This document shows, piece after piece, positions 6,964 to 15,943 of a stretch of 24,433 bases of DNA (the stretch's first letter is position 1; each line of letters starts with the position of its first letter). The position numbers were made by a program, and so were the translations under genes. The stretch covers positions 1-24,433 of the forward strand of contig DATKRV010000082.1 in NCBI GenBank assembly GCA_035532075.1. Direction: 5' to 3'. The notes beneath the pieces are model-generated. The model ran no database searches. It was not told the origin of the DNA and was given only the letters and a program-made list of their open reading frames with translations. The stretch is from CAIVND01 sp035532075. Lineage in GTDB: Bacteria > Actinomycetota > Acidimicrobiia > Acidimicrobiales > Bog-793.

Positions 6964-7776
6964 TCAGATCTCGAGGGCCTCGGCCAGCGCGTCGAGAAGG
7001 GCAATCGTCTCTGTGCTCGATGCAAGAAGGAGATCTGCCCGTCGCGTCATTTCGCTCGGGACCTCGTCGCTAAGGACGCAGCCGCGGAAGGTTCGTTTCG
7101 TCGCATCGAGTTCGTCGAGCGCCTGGTAGGCCTCGAGGTCTCCGACATCATCACCGATATACGCGATGACGCGTGAGGCGCCAGCGAGTTCCTGGACGAC
7201 GGTCGATTTGTCCGGAAGGCCAGGCGGAAAGACCTCGATCGACCGTTTGCCCTCCCGGGAAGAGAGGCCCTCGTGTTCGATGGCGTGCGCGGCGACGTCG
7301 CGCAGCGTCTGTTCTGTCTGTGGCGCGCGCCGCCAGTGGAAGGTGAGGATGACGCCCTTCTCCTCGATCCAGGCGAGAGGCGCAGCCGCGCGCGCCTTTG
7401 TTGCGAGTTCGTGCATCTGCTCACCCCACCCATCGAATTCGTGGTCGGTCGTGATCTCGCCGCGCGCATTGACCTCGTCGAGGCCCGTCCGTCCGACGGC
7501 GAACAACCTACTCTCGCGTCCTTGTTCGAGACCGAGCCGTTCGGCGAGAAACTCTCCCGGTCTACCGGAAACGACCGCGAGTGTTCCAAGGATCATGGAG
7601 AGGCGGTGCAAAAGGTCGATCTCGCCGCTGGTCAGCGCCGGAACATCGGGATCTTCGGCAATCGGCGTCAGCGTGCCATCGAAATCGAGCAGCAGCGCGC
7701 TATGCGTGGGGTCTTCTTTGATCGCTGCGATCAGCTCACTGGCGCGCGTCGCATTCGCCGCGTCCGCAGGAATCAG
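6964..7776 (-). CDS. otsB: Trehalose-6-phosphate phosphatase, non-canonical start
   Basis: HAD-superfamily phosphatase that removes phosphate from trehalose-6-phosphate. HAD motif I is DFDGTL (about residues 31-36), followed by VSGRP, the OtsB-type segment GILTFHW-like (seen as GVILTFHW), and the acidic motif GDDVGD. Motif I lies upstream of the first usable TTG at 7611, so the gene must start further upstream. Between the aconitase stop and the DFDGT motif the frame has no ATG, GTG or TTG. The best candidates are CTG 7776, whose TGA is the aconitase stop (CTGA overlap), or ATT 7773 right after it; a GGAG lies just before. That gives about 270 residues, normal for OtsB. Translation is probably coupled to aconitase. 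The start is uncertain, the function is not. Confidence 0.9.
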   Translation of the reverse strand: MIPADAANATRASELIAAIKEDPTHSALLLDFDGTLTPIAEDPDVPALTSGEIDLLHRLSMILGTLAVVSGRPGEFLAERLGLEQGRESRLFAVGRTGLDEVNARGEITTDHEFDGWGEQMHELATKARAAAPLAWIEEKGVILTFHWRRAPQTEQTLRDVAAHAIEHEGLSSREGKRSIEVFPPGLPDKSTVVQELAGASRVIAYIGDDVGDLEAYQALDELDATKRTFRGCVLSDEVPSEMTRRADLLLASSTETIALLDALAEALEI

Positions 7777-10448
7777 CTCCGTCCGGATGCGACGAGCTTG
7801 CGGACGACGTATTGCAAGATGCCGCCGTTGAGGAAATAGTCCGCCTCGGTCGGCGTATCGATTCTCAAAATCGCCTCGAAGGCCTTGTCACCGGCGCGCA
7901 CCATGACCCTTTTGCCGATCAACCCGCCCTGGGAGCTGCCGGCAATTCCGGTGATGGTGACCTCCTCGGAGCCATCGAGACCGAGCGAGCCAGCCGATTC
8001 CCCGTCGATGAACTGAAGCGGTGCCACACCCATCCCGATCAGGTTGGAGCGGTGGATGCGCTCGAAGCTCTCGGCGATGACGGCCCTGATGCCGAGCAGC
8101 ATCGGACCCTTGGCAGCCCAGTCTCTCGACGATCCTGATCCATACTCCTTGCCGGCCAAGATGATGAGTGGGGTTCCGTCTTCGAGATAGCGCATGGCGA
8201 CGTCATACATCGATCCCTCGCTGTCGTCGGGCTGATACCTGCTGTAGCCGCCTTCGGTGCCCGGAACAATCTTGTTGCGGATCCGGTTATTCGCGAAGGT
8301 GCCTCTGGCCATGACGTTATGGTTCCCGCGTCGTGCACCATAGGAATTGAAGCTCTCCGGTTCGACTCCGCGCGAGATGAGATAGGTCCCTGCAGGACTC
8401 GTCGTCCGGATCGATCCGGCGGGCGAGATGTGGTCGGTTGTCACACTGTCCCCGAGCAGCGCGAGCACGCGGGCGCCTTCGATATCGGTGAGTGGTTCTG
8501 GCTCGATCGCCATGTCGTCAAAGTAGGGAGGCTTCGCGATGTAGGTCGAATCCTCATTCCATGCGTAAAGCTTTCCGGTCGGGAAGGTGATTGCTCGCCA
8601 TCCGGCATCCCCGTCGAAGACGCCCTCGTAACTTTCTTGGAATCCCGAAGTCTTGACCGCTTCGCGCACCGTCGTCGAGACCTCCTCGGCGGTCGGCCAG
8701 AGATCCCTGAGAAAGACGGGCCTGTCGCCCTGGTCGAATGCGAGCGGTTCATTGTAGATGTCGATGTCCATCGTGCCCGCGAGTGCGTACGCGACCACAA
8801 GCGGTGGAGAGGCGAGGTAGTTCATGCGGACGTCGGGGTGGATGCGACCTTCAAAGTTCCGATTCCCAGAGAGCACTGCCACTGCAGCTAGCCCATTTTC
8901 ATTGATTGCGTTGGAGATCTCCGGCTCGAGGGGTCCCGAATTGCCGATGCAGGTCGTGCAGCCGAATCCGACGACGCCAAACCCCAGCTTCTCGAGATAG
9001 GGGAGGAGTCCAGCCCGTTCGTAGTAGTCGACAACGGCTCGCGAGCCTGGCGCCAATGAGGTCTTGACCCAGGGCTTTGCGATGACGCCGCGTTCGACAG
9101 CTTTTTTTGCAAGCAGGCCAGCGGCGATCATCACCTGCGGGTTGGAGGTGTTCGTGCAGCTCGTGATCGCGGCGATAACGACGCGGCCGTGTTCAAGATC
9201 GAAAGAGGACCCATTGGAGAGGGTGACAGGAACCTTGAACTCCGAACTCTTGTCATCTGGAAGTGATCTGGTGAGCGCCTCTCGGTACATGGGCTTGGCG
9301 AGGTTGAGTGGAACGCGGTCTTGCGGACGCGATGGGCCGGCGAGACTTGGGACGACCGTGGAGAGGTCGAGCGAGAGATGCTCGGAATAGACCGGCTCAA
9401 TATCGGGGTTGTGCCACAGGCCCTGTTCCTTTGCATAGGCCTCAACGAGTGAGACCTGCTCCTCGGCGCGTCCGGTGAGTCGCAGATAGTCGAGCGTCTG
9501 TTCGTCGATCGGGAAGATGGTGATCGTTGAGCCGTATTCGGGAGACATGTTGCCGATCGTGGCGCGGTTCTCGACGGGAAGGTTCGCGATCCCCGGTCCG
9601 TAGCATTCGACGAATTTACCGACGACGCCGTGGTTTCGCAGCAGTTCTGCGAGCGTGAGTACGAGATCGGTGGCGGTCGACCCCTCGGGCAGCGCACCCT
9701 CGAGGCGAAGTCCGACCACCTTGGGAACCAGCATCGAGATCGGCTGGCCGAGCATCGCCGCCTCCGCTTCGATCCCACCGACACCCCAGGCGACGACCGA
9801 GAGGCCGTTCACCATCGGGGTGTGCGAGTCGGTTCCGACGACGGTGTCGGGATACGCGTTGTTGGAGCTGTCACAAAAGACGACCTGCGAGAGAAGCTCG
9901 AGATTGACCTGGTGGCAGATGCCGATGTCTGGCGGGATCAACCGGAAGTTCGAGAAAGCCTGTTGTCCCCAGCGCAGGAAGCGGTACCGCTCGATGTTGC
10001 GTTCGGCCTCGAGCCGGGCATTGATGGAAAATGCATCGGGTCGTCCGGCGGAGTCGACGACCACCGAGTGGTCGATCACGAGGTCGACCGGAACCAAGGG
10101 GTTGACAAGGTCCGAGGACCCCCCGAGCGCCTCGACTGCATCGCGCAGGACGGCAAGATCGACGACGCAGGGAACTCCAGTCAGATCTTGGAGCAGAATT
10201 CGCGCAGGGGAGTAAGCGATCTCGCGTTCCCCGGCGCCGTTGGTGGCGAAATCCGCCAGCGCGGCGATGTCGCCCTCGCGCACGTTGACGCCATCTTCAT
10301 TGCGTAAAAGGTTCTCCAAAAGGACCTTGATGGAATAGGGCAGATGATCGATGTCGTGTCGATCGCCAAGGGCACTGAGGCGATAGATCCCGTATTTTCT
10401 GTCGCCGACATCGAGCGTTCCCCTTGCCCCAAAGCTGTCCTGTGTCAT
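7773..10448 (-). CDS. acnA: Aconitate hydratase A
   Basis: Interconverts citrate and isocitrate in the TCA cycle with a [4Fe-4S] cluster. The 891-residue protein belongs to the AcnA/IRP1-type branch. Visible landmarks are DLTGVPCVVDLA, DHSVVVD, IPPDIGICHQVN, the VGTDSHTPM motif and the cluster cysteines Cys431 (SCTNTSNP), Cys497 and Cys500 (GCTTCIGNSGP). Others are GDSVTTDHISPAG, and in the swivelling domain YGSGSSRDWA and SFERIHRSNLIGMG. ATG 10448 is chosen because GGAGGA lies 4 bases upstream; a GTG four codons earlier has no such signal. The gene is followed without a gap by the trehalose phosphatase. Confidence 0.97.
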   Translation of the reverse strand: MTQDSFGARGTLDVGDRKYGIYRLSALGDRHDIDHLPYSIKVLLENLLRNEDGVNVREGDIAALADFATNGAGEREIAYSPARILLQDLTGVPCVVDLAVLRDAVEALGGSSDLVNPLVPVDLVIDHSVVVDSAGRPDAFSINARLEAERNIERYRFLRWGQQAFSNFRLIPPDIGICHQVNLELLSQVVFCDSSNNAYPDTVVGTDSHTPMVNGLSVVAWGVGGIEAEAAMLGQPISMLVPKVVGLRLEGALPEGSTATDLVLTLAELLRNHGVVGKFVECYGPGIANLPVENRATIGNMSPEYGSTITIFPIDEQTLDYLRLTGRAEEQVSLVEAYAKEQGLWHNPDIEPVYSEHLSLDLSTVVPSLAGPSRPQDRVPLNLAKPMYREALTRSLPDDKSSEFKVPVTLSNGSSFDLEHGRVVIAAITSCTNTSNPQVMIAAGLLAKKAVERGVIAKPWVKTSLAPGSRAVVDYYERAGLLPYLEKLGFGVVGFGCTTCIGNSGPLEPEISNAINENGLAAVAVLSGNRNFEGRIHPDVRMNYLASPPLVVAYALAGTMDIDIYNEPLAFDQGDRPVFLRDLWPTAEEVSTTVREAVKTSGFQESYEGVFDGDAGWRAITFPTGKLYAWNEDSTYIAKPPYFDDMAIEPEPLTDIEGARVLALLGDSVTTDHISPAGSIRTTSPAGTYLISRGVEPESFNSYGARRGNHNVMARGTFANNRIRNKIVPGTEGGYSRYQPDDSEGSMYDVAMRYLEDGTPLIILAGKEYGSGSSRDWAAKGPMLLGIRAVIAESFERIHRSNLIGMGVAPLQFIDGESAGSLGLDGSEEVTITGIAGSSQGGLIGKRVMVRAGDKAFEAILRIDTPTEADYFLNGGILQYVVRKLVASGRS

Positions 10449-10700
10449 TTCGTCCTCCACCGCGCGCGGCGCGCGCTCCTTCGACGCTAATGGTTTTGAC
10501 GCGTCCGGTCATATACGCAGGTCAAAGGGTAGTCCGCAGCGAAGAGTCACCGTCGGAAAGAATCTGTATCCGGCGGTCTTTCCGCGATGGTACCGGTCAG
10601 TAGTAAGAAAGGAATGAATGTCGGATCTCCCCCAACGGTCCGCACGTCATGGCCAAGGAGCGTTCATGGTATTCGTGCAGGTTCGGGACTTGTCTTCCCG

Positions 10701-11510
10701 GTGAGCGCATCCGCGAGCGACGATCTCGTCGTCGACATCAACAATGTCACCGTCGTGGTGAATGGCCGCGAGACCCTCGGTCCGATCAGCTTGCAGATCA
10801 ATGCGCAGGAGCGCTGGGCACTGATTGGCCCAAACGGTGCAGGCAAGACGACCCTCCTGTCGCTCGCCGGTGCGGAGCGACACCCGACGAGTGGGCAGGT
10901 TCATGTCCTCGGAGAGCTCATTGGTCGGACCGACCTGCGCGAGCTGAGAAAGCGCATTGGCTCCGTTGGGCATCTCGTTGCTGATCGACTTCCCAGAGAT
11001 GCGACGGCGCGCGAGGTGGTGTTGACCGGCCGGGACAGCACGCTTGCAACCTGGTGGTCGACGTTCAGCCCACACGACGAGGCGCACGCGGTTGAACTGT
11101 TGCACCAGTTGCGATGTGACCGGATCGTCGACCAGCACTTTGGTCGGTGCTCTCAGGGCGAACGCCAGCGAATTCTGCTCGCGCGTTCACTCTTTGGGCG
11201 ACATCCACTTCTGTTGCTCGACGAACCTGCGTTGGGTGTCGATCTCCCCGGACGCGAGTCACTCATCGCGGCGCTCGATGATCTGGCCTCCTCGTCGAGT
11301 CCACCAACAACGGTGCACGTTGTCCATACCCTTGAAGAGCTTCCGCGGTCGACCTCGCACATGCTGATGCTTCGCGAGGGAATAACCGTCGCGGCGGGGC
11401 CAATTGACGAGGTGTGCACGAATATTTTGCTGAGCGAGTGCTTCGGCATCCCGATGCGCGTCTCGCGTATCGATGGCCGCCTTCACGCAACAGCGACACC
11501 TTCGTGGTGA
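10701..11510 (+). CDS. Solo ABC-type ATPase
   Basis: This single ABC nucleotide-binding domain is about 269 residues from GTG 10701; the open frame extends upstream to 10587, but residues there look non-conserved. It has Walker A GPNGAGKTT (residues 43-51), signature CSQGERQR in place of LSGGQ, Walker B LLLLDEPALGVD, and an H-loop histidine in VHVVHT. The normal Q-loop glutamine is not evident (IGSVGHL). It resembles the YlmA/ModF-like group of cytosolic or iron/molybdate-type ATPases. No permease or binding protein is adjacent, so its partner is unknown. The start is uncertain because no SD or -10 box is clear. Confidence 0.8.
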   Translation: MSASASDDLVVDINNVTVVVNGRETLGPISLQINAQERWALIGPNGAGKTTLLSLAGAERHPTSGQVHVLGELIGRTDLRELRKRIGSVGHLVADRLPRDATAREVVLTGRDSTLATWWSTFSPHDEAHAVELLHQLRCDRIVDQHFGRCSQGERQRILLARSLFGRHPLLLLDEPALGVDLPGRESLIAALDDLASSSSPPTTVHVVHTLEELPRSTSHMLMLREGITVAAGPIDEVCTNILLSECFGIPMRVSRIDGRLHATATPSW

Positions 11511-11757
11511 GACGACCAGCCTCTCCGATCTGTGTCGGTGCCGCCGGGTTGTGACCCAGGTGGAGGGAGTGCCGGGCCGGTTCGAAATCGAAGCTGAGGG
11601 GGTTCTCGAGGCCGCCATCGCCTGGCGTATCATTGTCGACAAGGTTCTTGCGGATCCACGCGCGATCCAGCTCGAGGACCTCTTCTTCGACTCGTTGGTC
11701 GAGTTCGCGCGAGAAATTGGCGGGCAACGCGCGCACGCCGAGCAGAGGAGCCATTAG
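11473..11757 (+). CDS. Small hypothetical protein overlapping the ABC ATPase end
   Basis: This 94-codon ORF on the same strand overlaps the last 38 bases of the ATPase gene and ends 48 bases before the exporter. I do not recognise it. Its second half (IIVDKVLADPRAIQLEDLFFDSLVEFAREIG, in part) is acidic and helix-like, with codons ending mainly in G or C as in neighbouring genes. The N-terminal part is less convincing, and GTG 11551 would be an alternative start. A reverse-strand ORF also crosses this region but mostly antisense to the exporter. Treat as tentative. Confidence 0.35.
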   Translation: MAAFTQQRHLRGETTSLSDLCRCRRVVTQVEGVPGRFEIEAEGVLEAAIAWRIIVDKVLADPRAIQLEDLFFDSLVEFAREIGGQRAHAEQRSH

Positions 11758-11768
11758 AAAGGATGTTG

Positions 11769-11793
11769 TGACCTCATTTTTCGTTGACCTCAT
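11769..11793. repeat. Direct repeat TGACCTCAT x2 upstream of the exporter
   Basis: TGACCTCAT occurs at 11769-11777 and 11785-11793, spaced 16 bases start to start and ending 12 bases before the exporter ATG. This placement would suit a regulator-binding site, but no regulator is encoded next to it. Confidence 0.45.
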
Positions 11794-11805
11794 CTTGGTA
11801 TTGCG

Positions 11806-13449
11806 ATGAGCGATATCGCGCGCGACGCGAACGCCGGGCCTCAACTGCAGCTGACGCATCGACGCATCTTGGTCGTCATGGGGGCGCTGATGCTCGGGAT
11901 GTTTCTTGCCGCGCTCGACCAAACCATTGTTGCCACGGCGCTCCCGACAATTGTTGCTGATCTGCATGGTGCATCGCACCTCTCGTGGATTGTTGTCGCG
12001 TACCTGCTCGCGTCGACGGTTTCGACACCGCTGTGGGGAAAGCTTGGAGATCAATATGGACGCAAGATCTTCTACCAAAGCGCAATCCTCATCTTTCTCC
12101 TCGGGTCGGTGCTCTCGGGACTGAGCCATTCCATGATCGAGTTGATTGTTTTCCGATCGATACAGGGCCTTGGTGGAGGCGGCCTCATGGTCGGAACCCA
12201 GGCGATCGTCGGCGATATCGTTTCGCCGCGCGAGCGTGGCCGATACCAGGGCCTGTTTGGTGCGGTGTTCGGCGTGGCGAGCGTGATCGGTCCTTTGCTC
12301 GGAGGTGTCTTCGTGGAGCAGCTCTCTTGGCGCTGGATCTTTTACATCAATGTCCCTGTCGGAGCAGTCGCGCTTGTCGTCATCGCAATGCAGGTTCCGG
12401 GAAACCTGCGGCGTGTGCGTCACATCATCGACTACTCCGGAACGATCGTTCTTGTGCTTGCAACAACGGCGCTCGTGCTCTTTACGAGTCTCGGTGGAAC
12501 GACCTACGCGTGGGGATCTGCCCCGATCATCTTTTTTGGTTCAGCTGGTGCCGTGCTCGTCGCAGTGTTTGTCTTCGTTGAGCGCCGGGCGGCGGAGCCG
12601 GTATTGCCGCTGCACCTTTTTGCAATCCGTACCTTCTGGGTCGCGAACGTCGTGGGATTCATTGTTGGTTTCGCGATGTTCGGTGCGATTACCTATCTTC
12701 CGCTGTTTTTCCAGGTTGTTCACGGTGAGTCACCGACGATCTCAGGCCTTGAGATGTTGCCGGTGATGGGTGGAATGATGTCTGTCTCGATCGGGGCGGG
12801 GCAGTTCATCAGCAGGACCGGCCGGTACCGTGCCTTCCCGATCATCGGTACCGCGCTCATCACGATAGGCCTGCTCTTGCTGTCGCGTATGGGGATCCAC
12901 ACCAATCCTGTCTATTCCGCGTTCTTCATGCTCGTCCTCGGGATGGGGCTCGGATCCGTGATGCAGATCCTCGTGCTTGTTGTGCAAAATGCTGTGCCCT
13001 ATTCCGAGCTCGGAGTCGCGACCTCCGGAGCGACATTCTTCAGATCTATCGGCGGATCATTTGGCGCGGCGATTTTCGGAGCGATATTTTCGAATGTGCT
13101 CGTAGGAAATCTCATCCGTCACCTTGGCAGTGCTGGCCTGCCGAAGGGGTTGTCGAGTTCGAGTATTACGCCGGCGGTGTTGGACCGGCTCCCCGAGATT
13201 GTCCGCGGCGGTCTTGTGGCCGCCTACGCGGACTCGATCCGAACCGTGTTCGTGATTGCCGCGCCAATAGCCGCTATTGCATTTTTCTTCGCGTGGCGCA
13301 TTCCGAACATCGAACTCAGGAGAGCCGTGTCAACTCGACCGGTTGCGGCCGACATCGAGCCCGATCACGCGCAAGATGGTGCGATTCAGGAGGCTCGTGA
13401 AAACGAGTCTGACGCGTCACCAGACACGACCAAAGCAGGAGCCCGCTAG
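11806..13449 (+). CDS. MFS multidrug exporter, DHA2 (EmrB/QacA) family
   Basis: Proton-driven efflux protein of the inner membrane, 547 residues and about 14 hydrophobic segments, the DHA2 arrangement. Helix 1 carries LAALDQTIVATALPTI, the DHA2 hallmark. Motif A is GKLGDQYGRK after helix 2, and the antiporter motif C is VASVIGPLLGG in helix 5, followed by WRWIFYINVPVG. The C-terminal 50 residues are hydrophilic and rich in D, E and A. No SD precedes ATG 11806. Its substrate cannot be read from the sequence. No membrane-fusion partner is nearby, as usual in Gram-positive species. The gene ends 63 bases from the convergent Fe-S fusion gene. Confidence 0.93.
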   Translation: MSDIARDANAGPQLQLTHRRILVVMGALMLGMFLAALDQTIVATALPTIVADLHGASHLSWIVVAYLLASTVSTPLWGKLGDQYGRKIFYQSAILIFLLGSVLSGLSHSMIELIVFRSIQGLGGGGLMVGTQAIVGDIVSPRERGRYQGLFGAVFGVASVIGPLLGGVFVEQLSWRWIFYINVPVGAVALVVIAMQVPGNLRRVRHIIDYSGTIVLVLATTALVLFTSLGGTTYAWGSAPIIFFGSAGAVLVAVFVFVERRAAEPVLPLHLFAIRTFWVANVVGFIVGFAMFGAITYLPLFFQVVHGESPTISGLEMLPVMGGMMSVSIGAGQFISRTGRYRAFPIIGTALITIGLLLLSRMGIHTNPVYSAFFMLVLGMGLGSVMQILVLVVQNAVPYSELGVATSGATFFRSIGGSFGAAIFGAIFSNVLVGNLIRHLGSAGLPKGLSSSSITPAVLDRLPEIVRGGLVAAYADSIRTVFVIAAPIAAIAFFFAWRIPNIELRRAVSTRPVAADIEPDHAQDGAIQEARENESDASPDTTKAGAR

Positions 13450-13512
13450 GTCCGCTCCGGATTCAATCGTCGGTTCCAGGTCGCGTGGATATCGCCCGAG
13501 AACACGCCTTTG

Positions 13513-15933
13513 CTACGACCGCGTGAAAGACGATGGATGTTGTGTCAAGCCGTTTCCGGCGAGGCAGTGGTCGATGATGTGGAGCGCCCGTTCGACACTG
13601 GTATCCCCAGTCCGTTGCCCGACGCGTTCTGATAGCTGATCCCGTGCTCTGAGAAGCAGGGAGGCGCGTCCATCTACCAAGGCTGTAATCTCGTGCGCCG
13701 CGTCGAGTGTCGAAGAACGCCCTCCGATGTTGATTGCCATCTTTACGAGTGCTTCGACCGCCGGATCGATCTCGAGGAGGTCGACGATCTCTCGCGCAAA
13801 CTGAGCCACGGCAATCTCGGAACCACTCTCTCGCTTGAATGCACGTTGTGCGATCACCTGCCCGCCGCGTTCTTCGATGAGGTGACTCAACTTTTCCAGC
13901 GTCTTTCGTGGCGCGAACCGGTAGGCGCAAAAGGTGGCGAATCTCGTCGCACCGAGCGCGGTGAGCGCATGGATCTCCCTCTTGGTGACGCGAGCCGGGC
14001 CCACACCAGCGATGGGGTATCTCTCGACGAAGGTCCCGAGAAGCACGAGATCGGCCATGGCAATCTCATCGAGTCCGACCTCGCTCAACCTCTTTGTCTT
14101 TACCGTTGCACCCGCGTGAGAGAGCGCGCTCTCGAGCTGATCTGCGATGGCCTTGGTGTGACCAGCCTTGCTCTCAAAGGTGATGAGGATTGTCGCAGCA
14201 CTCCTGTTCTTTTCGGGAGGATGTGGACGCGCGAGGTGATCGAGTATCGCCTCAGCAGCCCTGCGTCCCTGTGCCATTGCCTCGACCACGCTCGAAGGTC
14301 CAATCAGCGCGTCCCCCGCGACGAAGACTCGGTCGTTCGATCCGAGCGCCGCACTGAGGCGGCCGATCTCGCGCACGATCGAGAGTTCGCCGATGCGGCG
14401 ATGCCGGGCAAACGCGGGCGCACCCGCCGCGGGAAGTCCGCTCGCCTGGAGGCGACGGTCAAGAACATCGGGCAGGGGTCGGGCGATGGGCTTTTCTGGG
14501 GCGAACCCAACTAGCGCGGGATCGATCCGGTATCCCATCGCCATCACGACCAGATCGACGTGCTCGGTCGTCACCGGCGAATCGTCGATCGTCGGCAATT
14601 TGGTTGCATTCTTTTGATGCGTCGAGCTCAGCACCGCCTGTTCGACCCTCCCGTTGTCCCCCTCGAGTCTCGTCAGCGTGCGCTGGAATCGGATGTCGAC
14701 ACCCTCTGCTCGCGCCTCTTTAAGTTCGTCGGGCCGGACGGCAGCGTAATGCTCGTCCATCCAGTCGATACAGATCGCGTTCGCTCCAAGACGCCGCGCA
14801 AGTCTCGCCACGTCCATCGCCGTGTTGCCCGCGCCGAGCACCAACACGGTCTTCAGCGTGTCAGGGTCTTGTCCGTCCCTTGCGGCAAAGAGCGTGAATG
14901 GCTGCGCGTCCACAAGAGACGCTCGAGCCGCGCTGACGAAGCGGGTCGCGTCAATGACTCCGTCGAGGTCGCCTCCGGCAACCGGGAGGCGGATCGCACT
15001 TTCGGCTCCCGTCGCGAGTAGCACCGCATCGTGTGTCTGTCGAAGCCTCTCCACCGTGTCGAGCGTGACGGTCTCGTTGCCAACGAAAGTGACACCGCTC
15101 GCGAGGAGTTGTTGCCAGGGACGCTCGGCAACCGCGCGCGGCAGGGTGAAGTTCGGTATGCCGGCGTGCAAGAGACCACCGGGCTCCGCGTCCTTGTCGA
15201 TCACCGTGACCTTCGCGCCAGCGCGTACGAGTTCGAATGCTGCTCCGATGCCTGCCGGGCCAGAGCCTACGATCGCGACCGCGAGGCTCTTAGCCCGTGA
15301 ATCTTGGACGCGGATCGGTGGGACCGGCGCGTTGTCCGTGATGAAGCGCTCGATGGCTCCGATGGCGACTGGCTCTCCACCGGCGAGTGACCACGTGCAC
15401 GCACCCTCGCACTGCAGGGCCTGATCGCAGACCCGAGAACAGATGTCGGGAAGGAAACTCGTGCTTCGGATTACCTTGTGTGCCTCATCGAGGTCTCCGG
15501 CGCTCACGGCTGCGATGAATGACGGTATGTCGTTGTGCGCAGGGCAGCCGCGCACGCAGGTCGGGTCCGGACAGTGCAGGCAACGCGAAGTTTCGGCGAG
15601 CACATCGGTCCAACTTTCGATGCCGTGTCGCGTCTCTTCGAGATTTCCCTCAAGGCCTTTCATGTGCTGCTGAGCGATATCGACGCGCGAGGCGACCATG
15701 AGGGGGCCCTCGACCTTGATCGCACCAAACGGACAGGTCCTCACGCACTGGCGGCACCCCACGCAGCGGTCATCGCGCGCGACTGCGATCCAGCTGGAGA
15801 GGTCCATCGTCAATGCGCCCATGGGGCAGCGGATGACGCACTCCTGACACCCCGCGCAACGGTCCGCGAAGATCGTGACATGTGGGCTTTCGGTGATTGT
15901 GTCGGAATCGAGTGTTCGGTGCAACAGAGTCAT
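13513..15933 (-). CDS. Ferredoxin / GltD-like oxidoreductase / flavodoxin fusion
   Basis: This 806-residue soluble redox protein joins three modules. Residues 20-75 hold two [4Fe-4S] ferredoxin motifs (Cys26, 29, 32, 36 and Cys57, 60, 63, 67). Residues 110-570 resemble the small subunit of glutamate synthase: further cysteines (118, 121, 126, 130 and 165, 169, 175, 179), an FAD motif VGSGPAGIG, an NAD(P) motif LGAGNTAMD, and FVAGDALIGPS with VEAMAQGRRAA. Residues 580-720 resemble a flavodoxin (TILITFESKAGHTKAIA). The last 85 residues are not recognised. ATG 15933 has AGGAGG 6 nt upstream. No gltB is nearby, so it is unlikely to make glutamate. It lies 10 bases after the membrane polyferredoxin and probably exchanges electrons with it. 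Donor and acceptor are unknown. Confidence 0.88.
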   Translation of the reverse strand: MTLLHRTLDSDTITESPHVTIFADRCAGCQECVIRCPMGALTMDLSSWIAVARDDRCVGCRQCVRTCPFGAIKVEGPLMVASRVDIAQQHMKGLEGNLEETRHGIESWTDVLAETSRCLHCPDPTCVRGCPAHNDIPSFIAAVSAGDLDEAHKVIRSTSFLPDICSRVCDQALQCEGACTWSLAGGEPVAIGAIERFITDNAPVPPIRVQDSRAKSLAVAIVGSGPAGIGAAFELVRAGAKVTVIDKDAEPGGLLHAGIPNFTLPRAVAERPWQQLLASGVTFVGNETVTLDTVERLRQTHDAVLLATGAESAIRLPVAGGDLDGVIDATRFVSAARASLVDAQPFTLFAARDGQDPDTLKTVLVLGAGNTAMDVARLARRLGANAICIDWMDEHYAAVRPDELKEARAEGVDIRFQRTLTRLEGDNGRVEQAVLSSTHQKNATKLPTIDDSPVTTEHVDLVVMAMGYRIDPALVGFAPEKPIARPLPDVLDRRLQASGLPAAGAPAFARHRRIGELSIVREIGRLSAALGSNDRVFVAGDALIGPSSVVEAMAQGRRAAEAILDHLARPHPPEKNRSAATILITFESKAGHTKAIADQLESALSHAGATVKTKRLSEVGLDEIAMADLVLLGTFVERYPIAGVGPARVTKREIHALTALGATRFATFCAYRFAPRKTLEKLSHLIEERGGQVIAQRAFKRESGSEIAVAQFAREIVDLLEIDPAVEALVKMAINIGGRSSTLDAAHEITALVDGRASLLLRARDQLSERVGQRTGDTSVERALHIIDHCLAGNGLTQHPSSFTRS

Positions 15934-15943
15934 CTGATGCCTC

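Noticed and set aside
10455..10485. GC-only palindromic run (alternating CG) upstream of aconitase
   Set aside because: Low-complexity CGCGCG runs form inverted repeats by chance; no promoter or terminator features accompany it.
11263..12423. 386-codon minus-strand ORF
   Set aside because: Antisense to the start of the DHA2 exporter and the ABC ATPase end, with composition rich in R, D, H and N; the plus-strand proteins there have clear family motifs.
13513..15933. Reading the Fe-S fusion as glutamate synthase small subunit (gltD)
   Set aside because: No gltB is adjacent, and the extra ferredoxin and flavodoxin modules plus the membrane partner point to another electron-transfer role.
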